A stretch of 7,154 bases of DNA from Rickettsiales bacterium. Its GTDB lineage: Bacteria > Pseudomonadota > Alphaproteobacteria > TMED127. Made by a program: the position numbers and the translations under genes. Numbering within the stretch: the stretch's first letter is position 1; each line of letters starts with the position of its first letter. The DNA is taken from contig PARN01000022.1 of assembly GCA_002711515.1 (NCBI GenBank), positions 7,631 through 14,784 on the forward strand, given 5' to 3'. The notes beneath the pieces are model-generated. The model had not been told where the DNA came from and did not search any database. It saw only the letters and a program-made list of their open reading frames with translations. This document shows positions 1-5,653 of this stretch, piece by piece.

Positions 1-97
1 CCATAAAATTTGTTCAGAAATTTATAATAATTCGATTTTAAAATACTATATTAGTATAACATTAGTTATGAATAAAAATATATTATTAACTTAGAAT

Positions 98-1108
98 ATG
101 AAAATAGTAAGCTTAAATTCAAATTCCCCTCATAAACCCTATAATGATTTTTTAAATTGGCTTCAAGATGATTTAGATTTAGTTAATAAAGTTATTTTAG
201 ATAATCTTAAAAACAGTTCTAAGCTAGTTTCGGAACTTTCTAGCCATATAATTGGTTCTGGTGGAAAAAGAATAAGACCTCTTCTAACATTAGCAACGGC
301 AAAGCTATGCGATTACTCTGGATCAAGACACATTAATTTAGCTTCAGTAATTGAATTCATCCATACAGCTACATTGCTTCATGACGACGTGGTAGATAAT
401 AGTAGAAAAAGAAGAGGGAAAGATACAGCTAATTATTTATGGGGAAATAAGTCTAGTATCCTTGTTGGTGATTTTCTGCTAAGCAAAGCATTTAAAATCT
501 TGACAATGGACGGTTCCTTAAAATGTATCGAAATTATTTCTAGAACTTCAGAGAAAATTTCATTTGGTGAAGTTAAACAACTTATGTCTGTTAGAGATTT
601 CGAAACTAGTGAATCAGAATATATGGAGATTATTGATTGTAAAACTGCTGAATTATTCTCAGCCGCTTGTCAAGTTAGCTCAGAAATTTGTGAAGTAAAT
701 TTTGAAAAAAAAAAATCTTTAAGTGAATTTGGAAAATATCTTGGCTTAGCATTTCAAATAATAGATGATACATTAGATTATTTTTCAGAAGAAAAAAAAT
801 CAGGAAAGGAAGTTGGTGACGATTTCAGAGAAGGCAAGATGTCTCTTCCACTCATACTTTCTTTTAAGAGGAGTGATAGAAGAGAAAAAAAACTCCTTCA
901 ACACATAGTAAATAAACAAGATTCAACTGATGATGAGTTAAAGTGGACAATAGAACTGATGAATAAATACGGAATTAAGGATGACTGTATGAATAAGGCT
1001 AAACACTTTTCGTTGATGTCAAAAGATAGCCTTGGAACGTTTCCCAACTCTGAGCAGAAAGAAAAAATAATCGCGATAATTGAATTTTTAATCACTCGTA
1101 ATAGCTAA
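98..1108 (+). CDS. ispB: Long-chain polyprenyl diphosphate synthase (octaprenyl/decaprenyl type)
   Basis: This cytoplasmic enzyme condenses isopentenyl diphosphate units onto an allylic primer to make the isoprenoid tail of ubiquinone. The 336 residues match the usual length of about 320-340. Visible motifs in order are GGKRIRP (55-61), the first Asp-rich motif DDVVD (96-100) inside the IspB-like stretch EFIHTATLLHDD, VGDFL (123-127), KTAELF (182-187), the second Asp-rich motif DDTLD (223-227), and GKEVGDD with EGKMSLP (236-251). Small residues Ala91 and Thr92 just before the first Asp motif fit a long-chain product, since bulky residues there stop chain growth early in the family. The ATG at 98 gives a normal family N-terminus, although no Shine-Dalgarno is visible. 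The gene stands alone between two A+T-rich spacers. An 11-A run at 705-715 codes Glu-Lys-Lys-Lys and is the only oddity. Exact chain length (C40 or C50) cannot be read from the sequence. Confidence 0.95.
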   Translation: MKIVSLNSNSPHKPYNDFLNWLQDDLDLVNKVILDNLKNSSKLVSELSSHIIGSGGKRIRPLLTLATAKLCDYSGSRHINLASVIEFIHTATLLHDDVVDNSRKRRGKDTANYLWGNKSSILVGDFLLSKAFKILTMDGSLKCIEIISRTSEKISFGEVKQLMSVRDFETSESEYMEIIDCKTAELFSAACQVSSEICEVNFEKKKSLSEFGKYLGLAFQIIDDTLDYFSEEKKSGKEVGDDFREGKMSLPLILSFKRSDRREKKLLQHIVNKQDSTDDELKWTIELMNKYGIKDDCMNKAKHFSLMSKDSLGTFPNSEQKEKIIAIIEFLITRNS

Positions 1109-1173
1109 AATGGAATAAATTTTGCAGAATTTTTCTCGCGAAATCAAAAATTATTAATTCTAACGACTACATT

Positions 1174-1241
1174 AAAGTAAAAGTGATTGAATTTTTTTCC
1201 AAAAATTATTTAGTCATCACATTACTTTTTATTATTTTTTT
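1174..1241 (+). terminator. Imperfect hairpin plus T-rich tail after ispB
   Basis: Within the 175-base gap between ispB and the ABC1-family gene, AAAGTAA (1174-1180) pairs with TTACTTT (1222-1228) and GTGAT (1183-1187) pairs with ATCAC (1216-1220). They are separated by a small internal loop, and GA/TC can pair further inside. The 3' arm runs straight into a T-rich stretch to 1241. This resembles a weak intrinsic terminator for the upstream transcript, but the stem is A+T-rich with a loop of more than 20 bases, so a chance inverted repeat is possible. The rest of the gap holds no open frame. It does hold a near-palindrome, TTTCTCGCGAAA (1132-1143), and 13 consecutive A (1253-1265). Confidence 0.35.
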
Positions 1242-1283
1242 AATTTCTATTTAAAAAAAAAAAAATTTTATTAATTTAATTAT

Positions 1284-2615
1284 GTGGACGAATTAAACAA
1301 ATTTACAAAAAGATTCAAAAGGTACACCAACCTAGGAACATCAGCTGGTAGTATTGCTTTAAATTTTATTGGTACAAAGATATTTAACAAAGAACATCAG
1401 CAAAATGCCGAAAACCTCACTAAAATTTTAGGAAATCTTAAAGGGCCAATAATGAAGATTGCCCAACTTCTTTCTACTGTACCTGATTTGCTTCCCAAAG
1501 AATATATTGAAGAATTAACTAAACTTCAGTCAAGTGCACCACCGATGGGTTGGAATTTCGTGAAAAGGAGAATGAAAAGCGAATTAGGAGAAAAATGGCA
1601 AGAAAAGTTTGATTTTTTTGATGATAAACCTTTTGCAGCTGCATCATTAGGACAAGTCCATAAAGCAAGATTTAAAAAAAATGAAATAGTCTGTAAACTT
1701 CAATATCCTGATATGATGTCGATAGTAGAAGCTGATATAAATCAACTAAAACTTCTTTTTTCATTATACAAAAGAATTGATCCGACAATAGATACGACTG
1801 AGATACAAAAAGAAATTTCTTCTAGAGTTAGAGAAGAACTTGATTATGAAAGAGAAAAACTTAATCTTAATTTATTTCATTCAGTTTTCTCAAAAATAGA
1901 AAATGTAATAATACCAAAAGTATATGATGAAATTTCGACCAAAAGACTTCTATGTATGAACTTTCTTGAGGGTAAAAAGTTATTAAAGTTTAAGAATGAT
2001 TCCAGTTCTAGAAGAGAGAAATTAGCACTAAATATGTTTTATGCTTGGTATCATCCATTTTACAAATATGGAATTATTCATGGTGATCCACACCTGGGTA
2101 ACTATTCAGCTAATGATGATTTACAAATTAATTTACTTGATTTTGGATGTGTAAGAATATTTAAACCATCTTTTGTAGAAGGTGTTATTAATTTGTATTT
2201 TGCAATAATGGATAAAAATGAGGAACTAGCTGTGCACGCCTATGAGAGTTGGGGGTTTGAAAACATTAATAAAGAATTAATAAATATTCTCAATATTTGG
2301 GCTAAATTTTTATATTCCCCTCTTCTCGAAGATAAAGTAAGGAAAATGCAGGAAACTAATTCAACAGCATATGGAGCAGAGGCAGCTGCAAAAGTTCACA
2401 AAGAGCTAAAGAAAATTGGAGGAGTAAAACCACCACGCGAATTCGTATTTATGGATAGAGCTGCAATCGGTTTAGGTTCAGTTTTTCTTCACCTGGATGC
2501 TGAAATTAATTGGTATAGAATTTTTAATTCTTTGATAGAAGGATTCAAAACGGATGAACTTTCAAAAAGACAAAAAAATGTACTAAAAAAATCTAAATTG
2601 GCAGAAATTCTTTAA
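1284..2615 (+). CDS. ABC1/AarF/UbiB-family atypical kinase-like protein
   Basis: This is a member of the ABC1 (ADCK/UbiB) protein-kinase-like family, whose characterised members support ubiquinone biosynthesis as ATPases or lipid-handling factors rather than ordinary protein kinases. Motifs in the 443 residues are KIAQ (58-61) at the KxGQ position followed by LLSTVPDLLP, the Ala-rich loop AAASLGQVH (118-126), the nucleotide-binding Lys138 in CKLQYP, the ExD motif in REELDYE (183-189), the catalytic loop HGDPHLGN (266-273) and DFG (286-288). The C-terminal part, including PREFVFMDRAAIGLGSVF (384-401), looks like an alphaproteobacterial clade distinct from classical UbiB. UbiB's two C-terminal membrane helices are not evident, so it is probably cytosolic or peripheral. 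The start is GTG at 1284: the overlapping ATG at 1282 is in another frame and stops after four codons. No Shine-Dalgarno is seen. It overlaps the convergent downstream gene by 23 bases. The family call is firm, the substrate is unknown, and no gene symbol is assigned. Confidence 0.93.
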   Translation: MDELNKFTKRFKRYTNLGTSAGSIALNFIGTKIFNKEHQQNAENLTKILGNLKGPIMKIAQLLSTVPDLLPKEYIEELTKLQSSAPPMGWNFVKRRMKSELGEKWQEKFDFFDDKPFAAASLGQVHKARFKKNEIVCKLQYPDMMSIVEADINQLKLLFSLYKRIDPTIDTTEIQKEISSRVREELDYEREKLNLNLFHSVFSKIENVIIPKVYDEISTKRLLCMNFLEGKKLLKFKNDSSSRREKLALNMFYAWYHPFYKYGIIHGDPHLGNYSANDDLQINLLDFGCVRIFKPSFVEGVINLYFAIMDKNEELAVHAYESWGFENINKELINILNIWAKFLYSPLLEDKVRKMQETNSTAYGAEAAAKVHKELKKIGGVKPPREFVFMDRAAIGLGSVFLHLDAEINWYRIFNSLIEGFKTDELSKRQKNVLKKSKLAEIL

Positions 2616-3177
2616 ACTTTTTAGAAAAATTTTCTGCCATTGAAAGTAATTTATCTAACTCTGCCATAGTTGATGATAAATCTGGTGTACTATCATTCAA
2701 CCAGACGTTAAAACAATAAGAATAAACTAAAAACAAAATATTTTTTTTAAACAAATCTAAAGAAGATCTATCATATCCTTGTGATAGTTCGAGGTAAAAG
2801 TCTAAAGAATTTAAAATATTCTTCGAAACCCTAGATAGAAGTAAAGGGTTATTTGCTAGACTTTGTGTGATAATCCTAAGAGAAATTTTGTAATCCTCCA
2901 TTTCTTCAAACCTGAGCATTATTAATTCAAAAAGGTTATCTTTTATAGATGACATATTGATATCATCAGCACTAATTTTTTGTTCAACATAGAAATCAAT
3001 CATTTTTGAAAATTTAGTTATGATTTGGTTTTTATTTACAAAGAAATGTCTTATTTTAACAATTGGGATTTTATATTCTCTAGAAAATTCATTAAAATTA
3101 AAATTCTCCCATCCAGAAGATTCTATCTTCTTGAATATTAGCTTAATTATCTTATGTTCAGTTTTTAATTCTGTCAT
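2593..3177 (-). CDS. TetR/COQ9-fold protein
   Basis: This 194-residue helical protein has a TetR-type helix-turn-helix at about residues 27-56 (FNEFSREYKIPIVKIRHFF followed by NKNQIITKF). The C-terminal half carries the signature VWLNDSTPDLSSTMAELDKLL (158-178). The D-S-x-D-x-x-x-T-x-x-x-L-D pattern resembles the C-terminus of COQ9, a TetR-fold lipid-binding protein needed for ubiquinone biosynthesis, and also a group of alphaproteobacterial proteins usually labelled TetR regulators. It may be a DNA-binding repressor, or a COQ9-like lipid-binding accessory factor that keeps a relic helix-turn-helix. Proximity to ispB and an ABC1-family gene favours a quinone link (inference). It is transcribed leftward, convergent with the ABC1 gene and divergent from apt. 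The ATG start follows a TAA directly and has no Shine-Dalgarno. The gene call is firm; the choice between the two functions is open. Confidence 0.85.
   Translation of the reverse strand: MTELKTEHKIIKLIFKKIESSGWENFNFNEFSREYKIPIVKIRHFFVNKNQIITKFSKMIDFYVEQKISADDINMSSIKDNLFELIMLRFEEMEDYKISLRIITQSLANNPLLLSRVSKNILNSLDFYLELSQGYDRSSLDLFKKNILFLVYSYCFNVWLNDSTPDLSSTMAELDKLLSMAENFSKKFKEFLPI
2600..2638. terminator. Inverted repeat at the convergent gene ends, possible bidirectional terminator
   Basis: GGCAGAAA (2600-2607) is perfectly inverted as TTTCTGCC (2631-2638), with 23 bases between them that can pair further (TTCT with AGAA). The left arm encodes Ala-Glu in the last codons of the ABC1-family gene, and the right arm encodes Ala-Glu near the end of the leftward gene. 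On the minus strand the stem is followed 8 bases later by seven T (complement of 2585-2591), which supports termination of the leftward transcript. On the plus strand no T-run follows, so termination there would rely on the stem alone. Confidence 0.4.
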
Positions 3178-3298
3178 TTATTTTTGGTTGTTTTTAAAAT
3201 ATTAATATATATTCTTAGATAGCTGTAATACAAATTAAAAAAAATTGTGAAATTCGAATAAATAAAAAATTTATTATTAAATAAATATATTAAACTCA
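3178..3298. promoter_or_regulatory. Divergent promoter region between the TetR/COQ9-like gene and apt
   Basis: This 121-base, strongly A+T-rich spacer lies between two gene starts and must hold promoters for both directions unless one start is internal to a longer transcript. For the leftward gene, a possible -10 TATATT (complement of 3204-3209) sits 18 bases from a weak -35 TTGTAT (complement of 3228-3233). For apt, only poor matches are seen: TTGTGA at 3245-3250 and TTTATT at 3270-3275, spaced 19. Box assignments are tentative because such matches arise easily in this composition. Small A/T palindromes such as ATATTAATAT (3199-3208) could be operators but are equally likely by chance. Confidence 0.35.
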
Positions 3299-3811
3299 AT
3301 GAATATTGAAAAAATTGAAAATCTGATTAACAAAATTCCTGACTATCCTAAACCTGGAATTTTATTCTACGATATATCAACATTGATTTTTAATAAAGAT
3401 GCATTTAGCTCTTGCATTAATTATCTTGCAGAAATAGCTTCTAACTACGAATTCGATCATATCGCATCAATAGATGCTAGGGGTTTTATTTTTGGATCGG
3501 CTCTTGCTTATAAACTCGATAAAGGTCTTATAATGATCAGGAAAAAAGGTAAACTCCCTGGTAAAGTGATAAGTCATACTTATGAATTAGAGTATGGTAG
3601 TGATACATTAGAAATAAATGTTGATGCTAAGGAAAAAAAAATTGCCTTAGTTGATGATCTTCTTGCTACTGGAGGCACAGCTTCGGCCGCAATAAATTTA
3701 ATTGAAAAGTCGGGAGGCTTTGCTTGTTGCTTTTTTAGCATTATTCAATTAGATTTCCTAAAAGGATTTAAAAAAATTAACATTCCAACTGAGACACTTA
3801 TTCATTATTAA
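3299..3811 (+). CDS. apt: Adenine phosphoribosyltransferase
   Basis: This cytoplasmic purine-salvage enzyme makes AMP and pyrophosphate from adenine and phosphoribosyl pyrophosphate (PRPP). The 170 residues match the family's length. The N-terminal part has DYPKPGILFYDIS (15-27), the adenine-binding hood region typical of Apt, followed by DARGFIFG (59-66) and RKKGKLPG (81-88). The PRPP-binding loop is VDDLLATGGT (118-127), with the two acidic residues and the TGGT turn intact. Position 24 is Tyr where Lys or Arg is common (FRDI/FKDI), a minor variation. There is no Shine-Dalgarno upstream of the ATG, and in-frame alternatives would delete the hood. It is the first gene of the rightward series, and the next gene starts 2 bases after its stop, so it is probably cotranscribed with the membrane genes that follow, although no functional link to them is obvious. 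Confidence 0.97.
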   Translation: MNIEKIENLINKIPDYPKPGILFYDISTLIFNKDAFSSCINYLAEIASNYEFDHIASIDARGFIFGSALAYKLDKGLIMIRKKGKLPGKVISHTYELEYGSDTLEINVDAKEKKIALVDDLLATGGTASAAINLIEKSGGFACCFFSIIQLDFLKGFKKINIPTETLIHY

Positions 3812-3813
3812 TT

Positions 3814-4524
3814 ATGACAAAAGCACATAAACTATTTCTTAAATGGCTTCTACAGTTTAGTATTATATTTTTTTTTATATTCTTTGTTTATGATCAAGGT
3901 CTAATTTTTAAAATCTTGTCTTCGGATAAAAGCTATATAACCAGTTTGATAATTGTATCTTTTTTATTGGTAAGTACCCATTGTGCTTTCCATACTTTCT
4001 TAATTTCCCAAGAATTAAATAAAGCTCATATAATTAAAAAAAGTTTGCTGGATGAAAATGTTAAATTAAGAATTATTGAGGAAAACCTTATTCTTACTTC
4101 TAAGGGAGAAATAACCTCTGGTATTGTTTGTGCCTACTTTAAAGACTTAATCGGCTTAAAAAAAAATGGTGCATCTTCACATGTACAAATTTTAGATTCT
4201 TACATAAAAAAAACGGTGGGGTATTATGAATTTGGATGGTTTTGTTCTGACATAATGCTTAAACTTGGGCTTATAGGTACAGTCATTGGATTTATTATAA
4301 TGTTAAGCTCATTATCTGATATAACCACTTTTGATGTCACGCTTCTCCAAGGAGTCTTGACTACGATGGGAAGCGGTATGGGAGTTGCCTTATACACAAC
4401 TCTTTCAGCTTTAGTTACAGGTGTATTGATAGCAGTCCAATATTACAATCTAGAAAGTGGTTGCGAGGAACTTTTCTCTGTGCTCAATCAAATCTCAGAA
4501 GTAAGTATCGATAGTAGTATGTGA
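3814..4524 (+). CDS. MotA/TolQ/ExbB-type proton-channel subunit
   Basis: This 236-residue inner-membrane protein is predicted to form the pentameric half of a proton-driven stator unit. Hydrophobic segments lie at about 10-27, 41-65, 148-167 and 188-210. With a basic N-terminus this gives an N-in, four-helix topology with a cytoplasmic loop of roughly 80 residues, closer to MotA's layout than to three-helix TolQ/ExbB. The family signature is LGLIGTVIGF (151-160) at the start of the third helix and TTMGSGMGVALYTTLSALVTG (184-204) leading into the fourth, with the conserved Gly and Thr positions of the channel lining. It begins 2 bases after apt and ends 1 base before its presumed partner, so translation is probably coupled. 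The family is firm. Which machine it drives is not known: the loop is much shorter than the FliG-binding domain of flagellar MotA, and no Tol-Pal or TonB gene is adjacent. Confidence 0.85.
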   Translation: MTKAHKLFLKWLLQFSIIFFFIFFVYDQGLIFKILSSDKSYITSLIIVSFLLVSTHCAFHTFLISQELNKAHIIKKSLLDENVKLRIIEENLILTSKGEITSGIVCAYFKDLIGLKKNGASSHVQILDSYIKKTVGYYEFGWFCSDIMLKLGLIGTVIGFIIMLSSLSDITTFDVTLLQGVLTTMGSGMGVALYTTLSALVTGVLIAVQYYNLESGCEELFSVLNQISEVSIDSSM

Positions 4525-4525
4525 T

Positions 4526-5122
4526 ATGTCATATTCTGGTAGAAGATTACGAACAGATCCATTTACTGATTTGCTATTTAATATCCTGCTTTCCTTTACT
4601 TTATTAATGTTTCTTGCGATTATATTTATGAATCCTATCCCAAAAACTGGAGTAATAAATCCTAAAGCTGAATATATAATTACTGTTAGTTGGAAAGATA
4701 ATAACCCAGATGATATAGATACATATGTTCAAAGTCCTACCGGTGATCTTGTCTGGTTTCGAGGTAAGGAAGCAGGTTTTGTTCATTTAGATAGAGATGA
4801 TAGAGGCTTGTTAAATGACACAATCGTTGTTAATGGTGAAAAAGTTCAAAATCCACTAAACCAAGAAGTAGTTACATTAAGAGCAGTTGTGCCTGGGGAG
4901 TATATAGTTAATATTCATTATTATGCAACAGTTACTAACTCACCTGTAGACGTAAATGTTAAAGTTGAAAAAGTCAACCCTCAACTTGAAGTAATTTATT
5001 ATGGTACTATTAATTTAGAAAAAAAAGGTGTAGAAAAAACTGCAACAAGATTTAATATTACTCAAGATGGAGTTGTTAATGTCACAGGTAACTTATTTAA
5101 AAAATTAGTTCCAGAAAATTAG
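4526..5122 (+). CDS. ExbD/TolR/MotB-like stator rod with DUF2135/YfaP-like periplasmic domain
   Basis: This 198-residue protein has one transmembrane segment near its N-terminus (about 16-35), preceded by a basic stretch and by DPFTDLL (11-17). PFTD aligns with the PFID/PFLD of ExbD and TolR, making Asp15 the likely proton-carrying residue. The expected partner is the channel subunit 1 base upstream. The remaining 160 or so residues should be periplasmic and look beta-rich: ITVSWKDNNPDDIDTYVQSP (52-71), HLDRDDRG (87-94), and VVPGEYIVNIHYYA (121-134). This resembles the DUF2135/YfaP-type beta-sandwich (W.....DLD.hv..P.G pattern), judged by eye. There is no OmpA-like peptidoglycan-binding domain as in MotB, and the tail is larger than the TolR/ExbD domain. 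The TM-Asp assignment is fairly sure, and the domain identity is moderate. The gene's last codon overlaps the Shine-Dalgarno of the next gene. Confidence 0.75.
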   Translation: MSYSGRRLRTDPFTDLLFNILLSFTLLMFLAIIFMNPIPKTGVINPKAEYIITVSWKDNNPDDIDTYVQSPTGDLVWFRGKEAGFVHLDRDDRGLLNDTIVVNGEKVQNPLNQEVVTLRAVVPGEYIVNIHYYATVTNSPVDVNVKVEKVNPQLEVIYYGTINLEKKGVEKTATRFNITQDGVVNVTGNLFKKLVPEN

Positions 5123-5126
5123 GAGG
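5121..5126 (+). promoter_or_regulatory. Perfect Shine-Dalgarno AGGAGG
   Basis: AGGAGG lies 5 bases before the ATG at 5132 and shares its first bases with the TAG stop (5120-5122) of the stator-rod gene. It fixes the start of the downstream gene. It is the only consensus Shine-Dalgarno in the window: the other starts show A/T-rich upstream sequence or only weak purine runs. The third gene of the block may therefore be translated independently and more strongly. Confidence 0.8.
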
Positions 5127-5131
5127 AAACA

Positions 5132-5653
5132 ATGAACGCTGAAATTTTTGTAATTATAATTTGTTATGTACTGATAGGATTCCTTTTAGTACTCTTTAAC
5201 CTAAGAACTAATTTTAATTGGTTGCTCAAAGCGTCAATGATTGCAATTGTTACCATTTTTTACTTATTGACTTATAAATCTTTTTCAAACTTAGTAGGCT
5301 GGCCATCAAACAACCCCCTTCCAGATAGATTTAGATTAGTAGCTGCTCAAATCTATGAACCGAATGCACTCATTAACTCAGAAGGAGCTATTTTCCTTTG
5401 GGTCACTGATATGGATAATCTTGCTGGACTCAGTACACCTAGATCCTATTCTCTTCCTTATAATAAGGAAGTTCATGAAAGAGTATCTAAATCTCTTGTG
5501 AATCTGAAAAATGGCGTGCCTCAAATGGGGGAAAGTTCAGAAGAAGAAAAAACAGGCTTAATTTCAGCAATTATAAAAAAAGAGAAGATATCAAGCACAA
5601 GCACAACACTAAATTTCTTTGATATGCCAAATCAATTATTACCAGAAAAGTAA
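5132..5653 (+). CDS. Two-helix inner-membrane protein with predicted periplasmic C-terminal domain, unknown function
   Basis: I do not recognise a named family. The 173-residue product has two hydrophobic helices (about 4-23 and 31-49) joined by a short basic loop (Arg25, Lys33). By the positive-inside rule this places the loop in the cytoplasm and both termini in the periplasm. The C-terminal part (50-173) starts with GWPSNNPLPDRF (56-67), then EGAIFLWV (84-91) and TPRSYSLPYNKEVHERV (102-118). These Trp/Pro/Tyr-rich motifs look like conserved positions of a real domain rather than drift. A polar, probably flexible linker follows (about 128-157), and the protein ends NFFDMPNQLLPEK. It sits between the stator pair and a lipoprotein, with a strong ribosome site in front and its stop overlapping the next start by 1 base. 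A role as an accessory subunit of the stator complex, facing the periplasm, is inferred from position only. Confidence 0.8.
   Translation: MNAEIFVIIICYVLIGFLLVLFNLRTNFNWLLKASMIAIVTIFYLLTYKSFSNLVGWPSNNPLPDRFRLVAAQIYEPNALINSEGAIFLWVTDMDNLAGLSTPRSYSLPYNKEVHERVSKSLVNLKNGVPQMGESSEEEKTGLISAIIKKEKISSTSTTLNFFDMPNQLLPEK

Noticed and set aside
898..1095. Open frame of 65 codons on the minus strand
   Set aside because: It lies wholly antisense to the 3' part of ispB, has no recognisable motif, and is explained by the low stop density opposite an A-rich coding strand.
1132..1143. TTTCTCGCGAAA near-palindrome after ispB as a binding site
   Set aside because: It stands out as relatively G+C-rich, but it is a single imperfect copy with no known matching regulator, so it is recorded only.
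1282..1296. ATG at 1282 as the start of the ABC1-family gene
   Set aside because: It reads ATG TGG ACG AAT TAA in a different frame. The GTG at 1284 is in frame with the full protein and gives the expected N-terminus.
3020..3205. Open frame of 61 codons on the plus strand
   Set aside because: It is antisense to the N-terminal half of the TetR/COQ9-like gene; its hydrophobic look comes from the T-rich complement of Lys/Asn/Glu codons.
3199..3213. ATATTAATAT and AATATATATT palindromes as TetR operators
   Set aside because: Short A/T-only palindromes are expected by chance in this composition, and there is no second copy or conservation to support a specific site.
4604..4786. Open frame of 60 codons on the minus strand
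   Set aside because: It is antisense to the stator-rod gene, with no ribosome site, and a composition typical of a shadow frame.
3814..5122. Zorya anti-phage system (ZorA/ZorB)
   Set aside because: ZorB carries an OmpA-like peptidoglycan-binding domain, ZorA a long cytoplasmic tail, and effector genes follow. None of these is present here.
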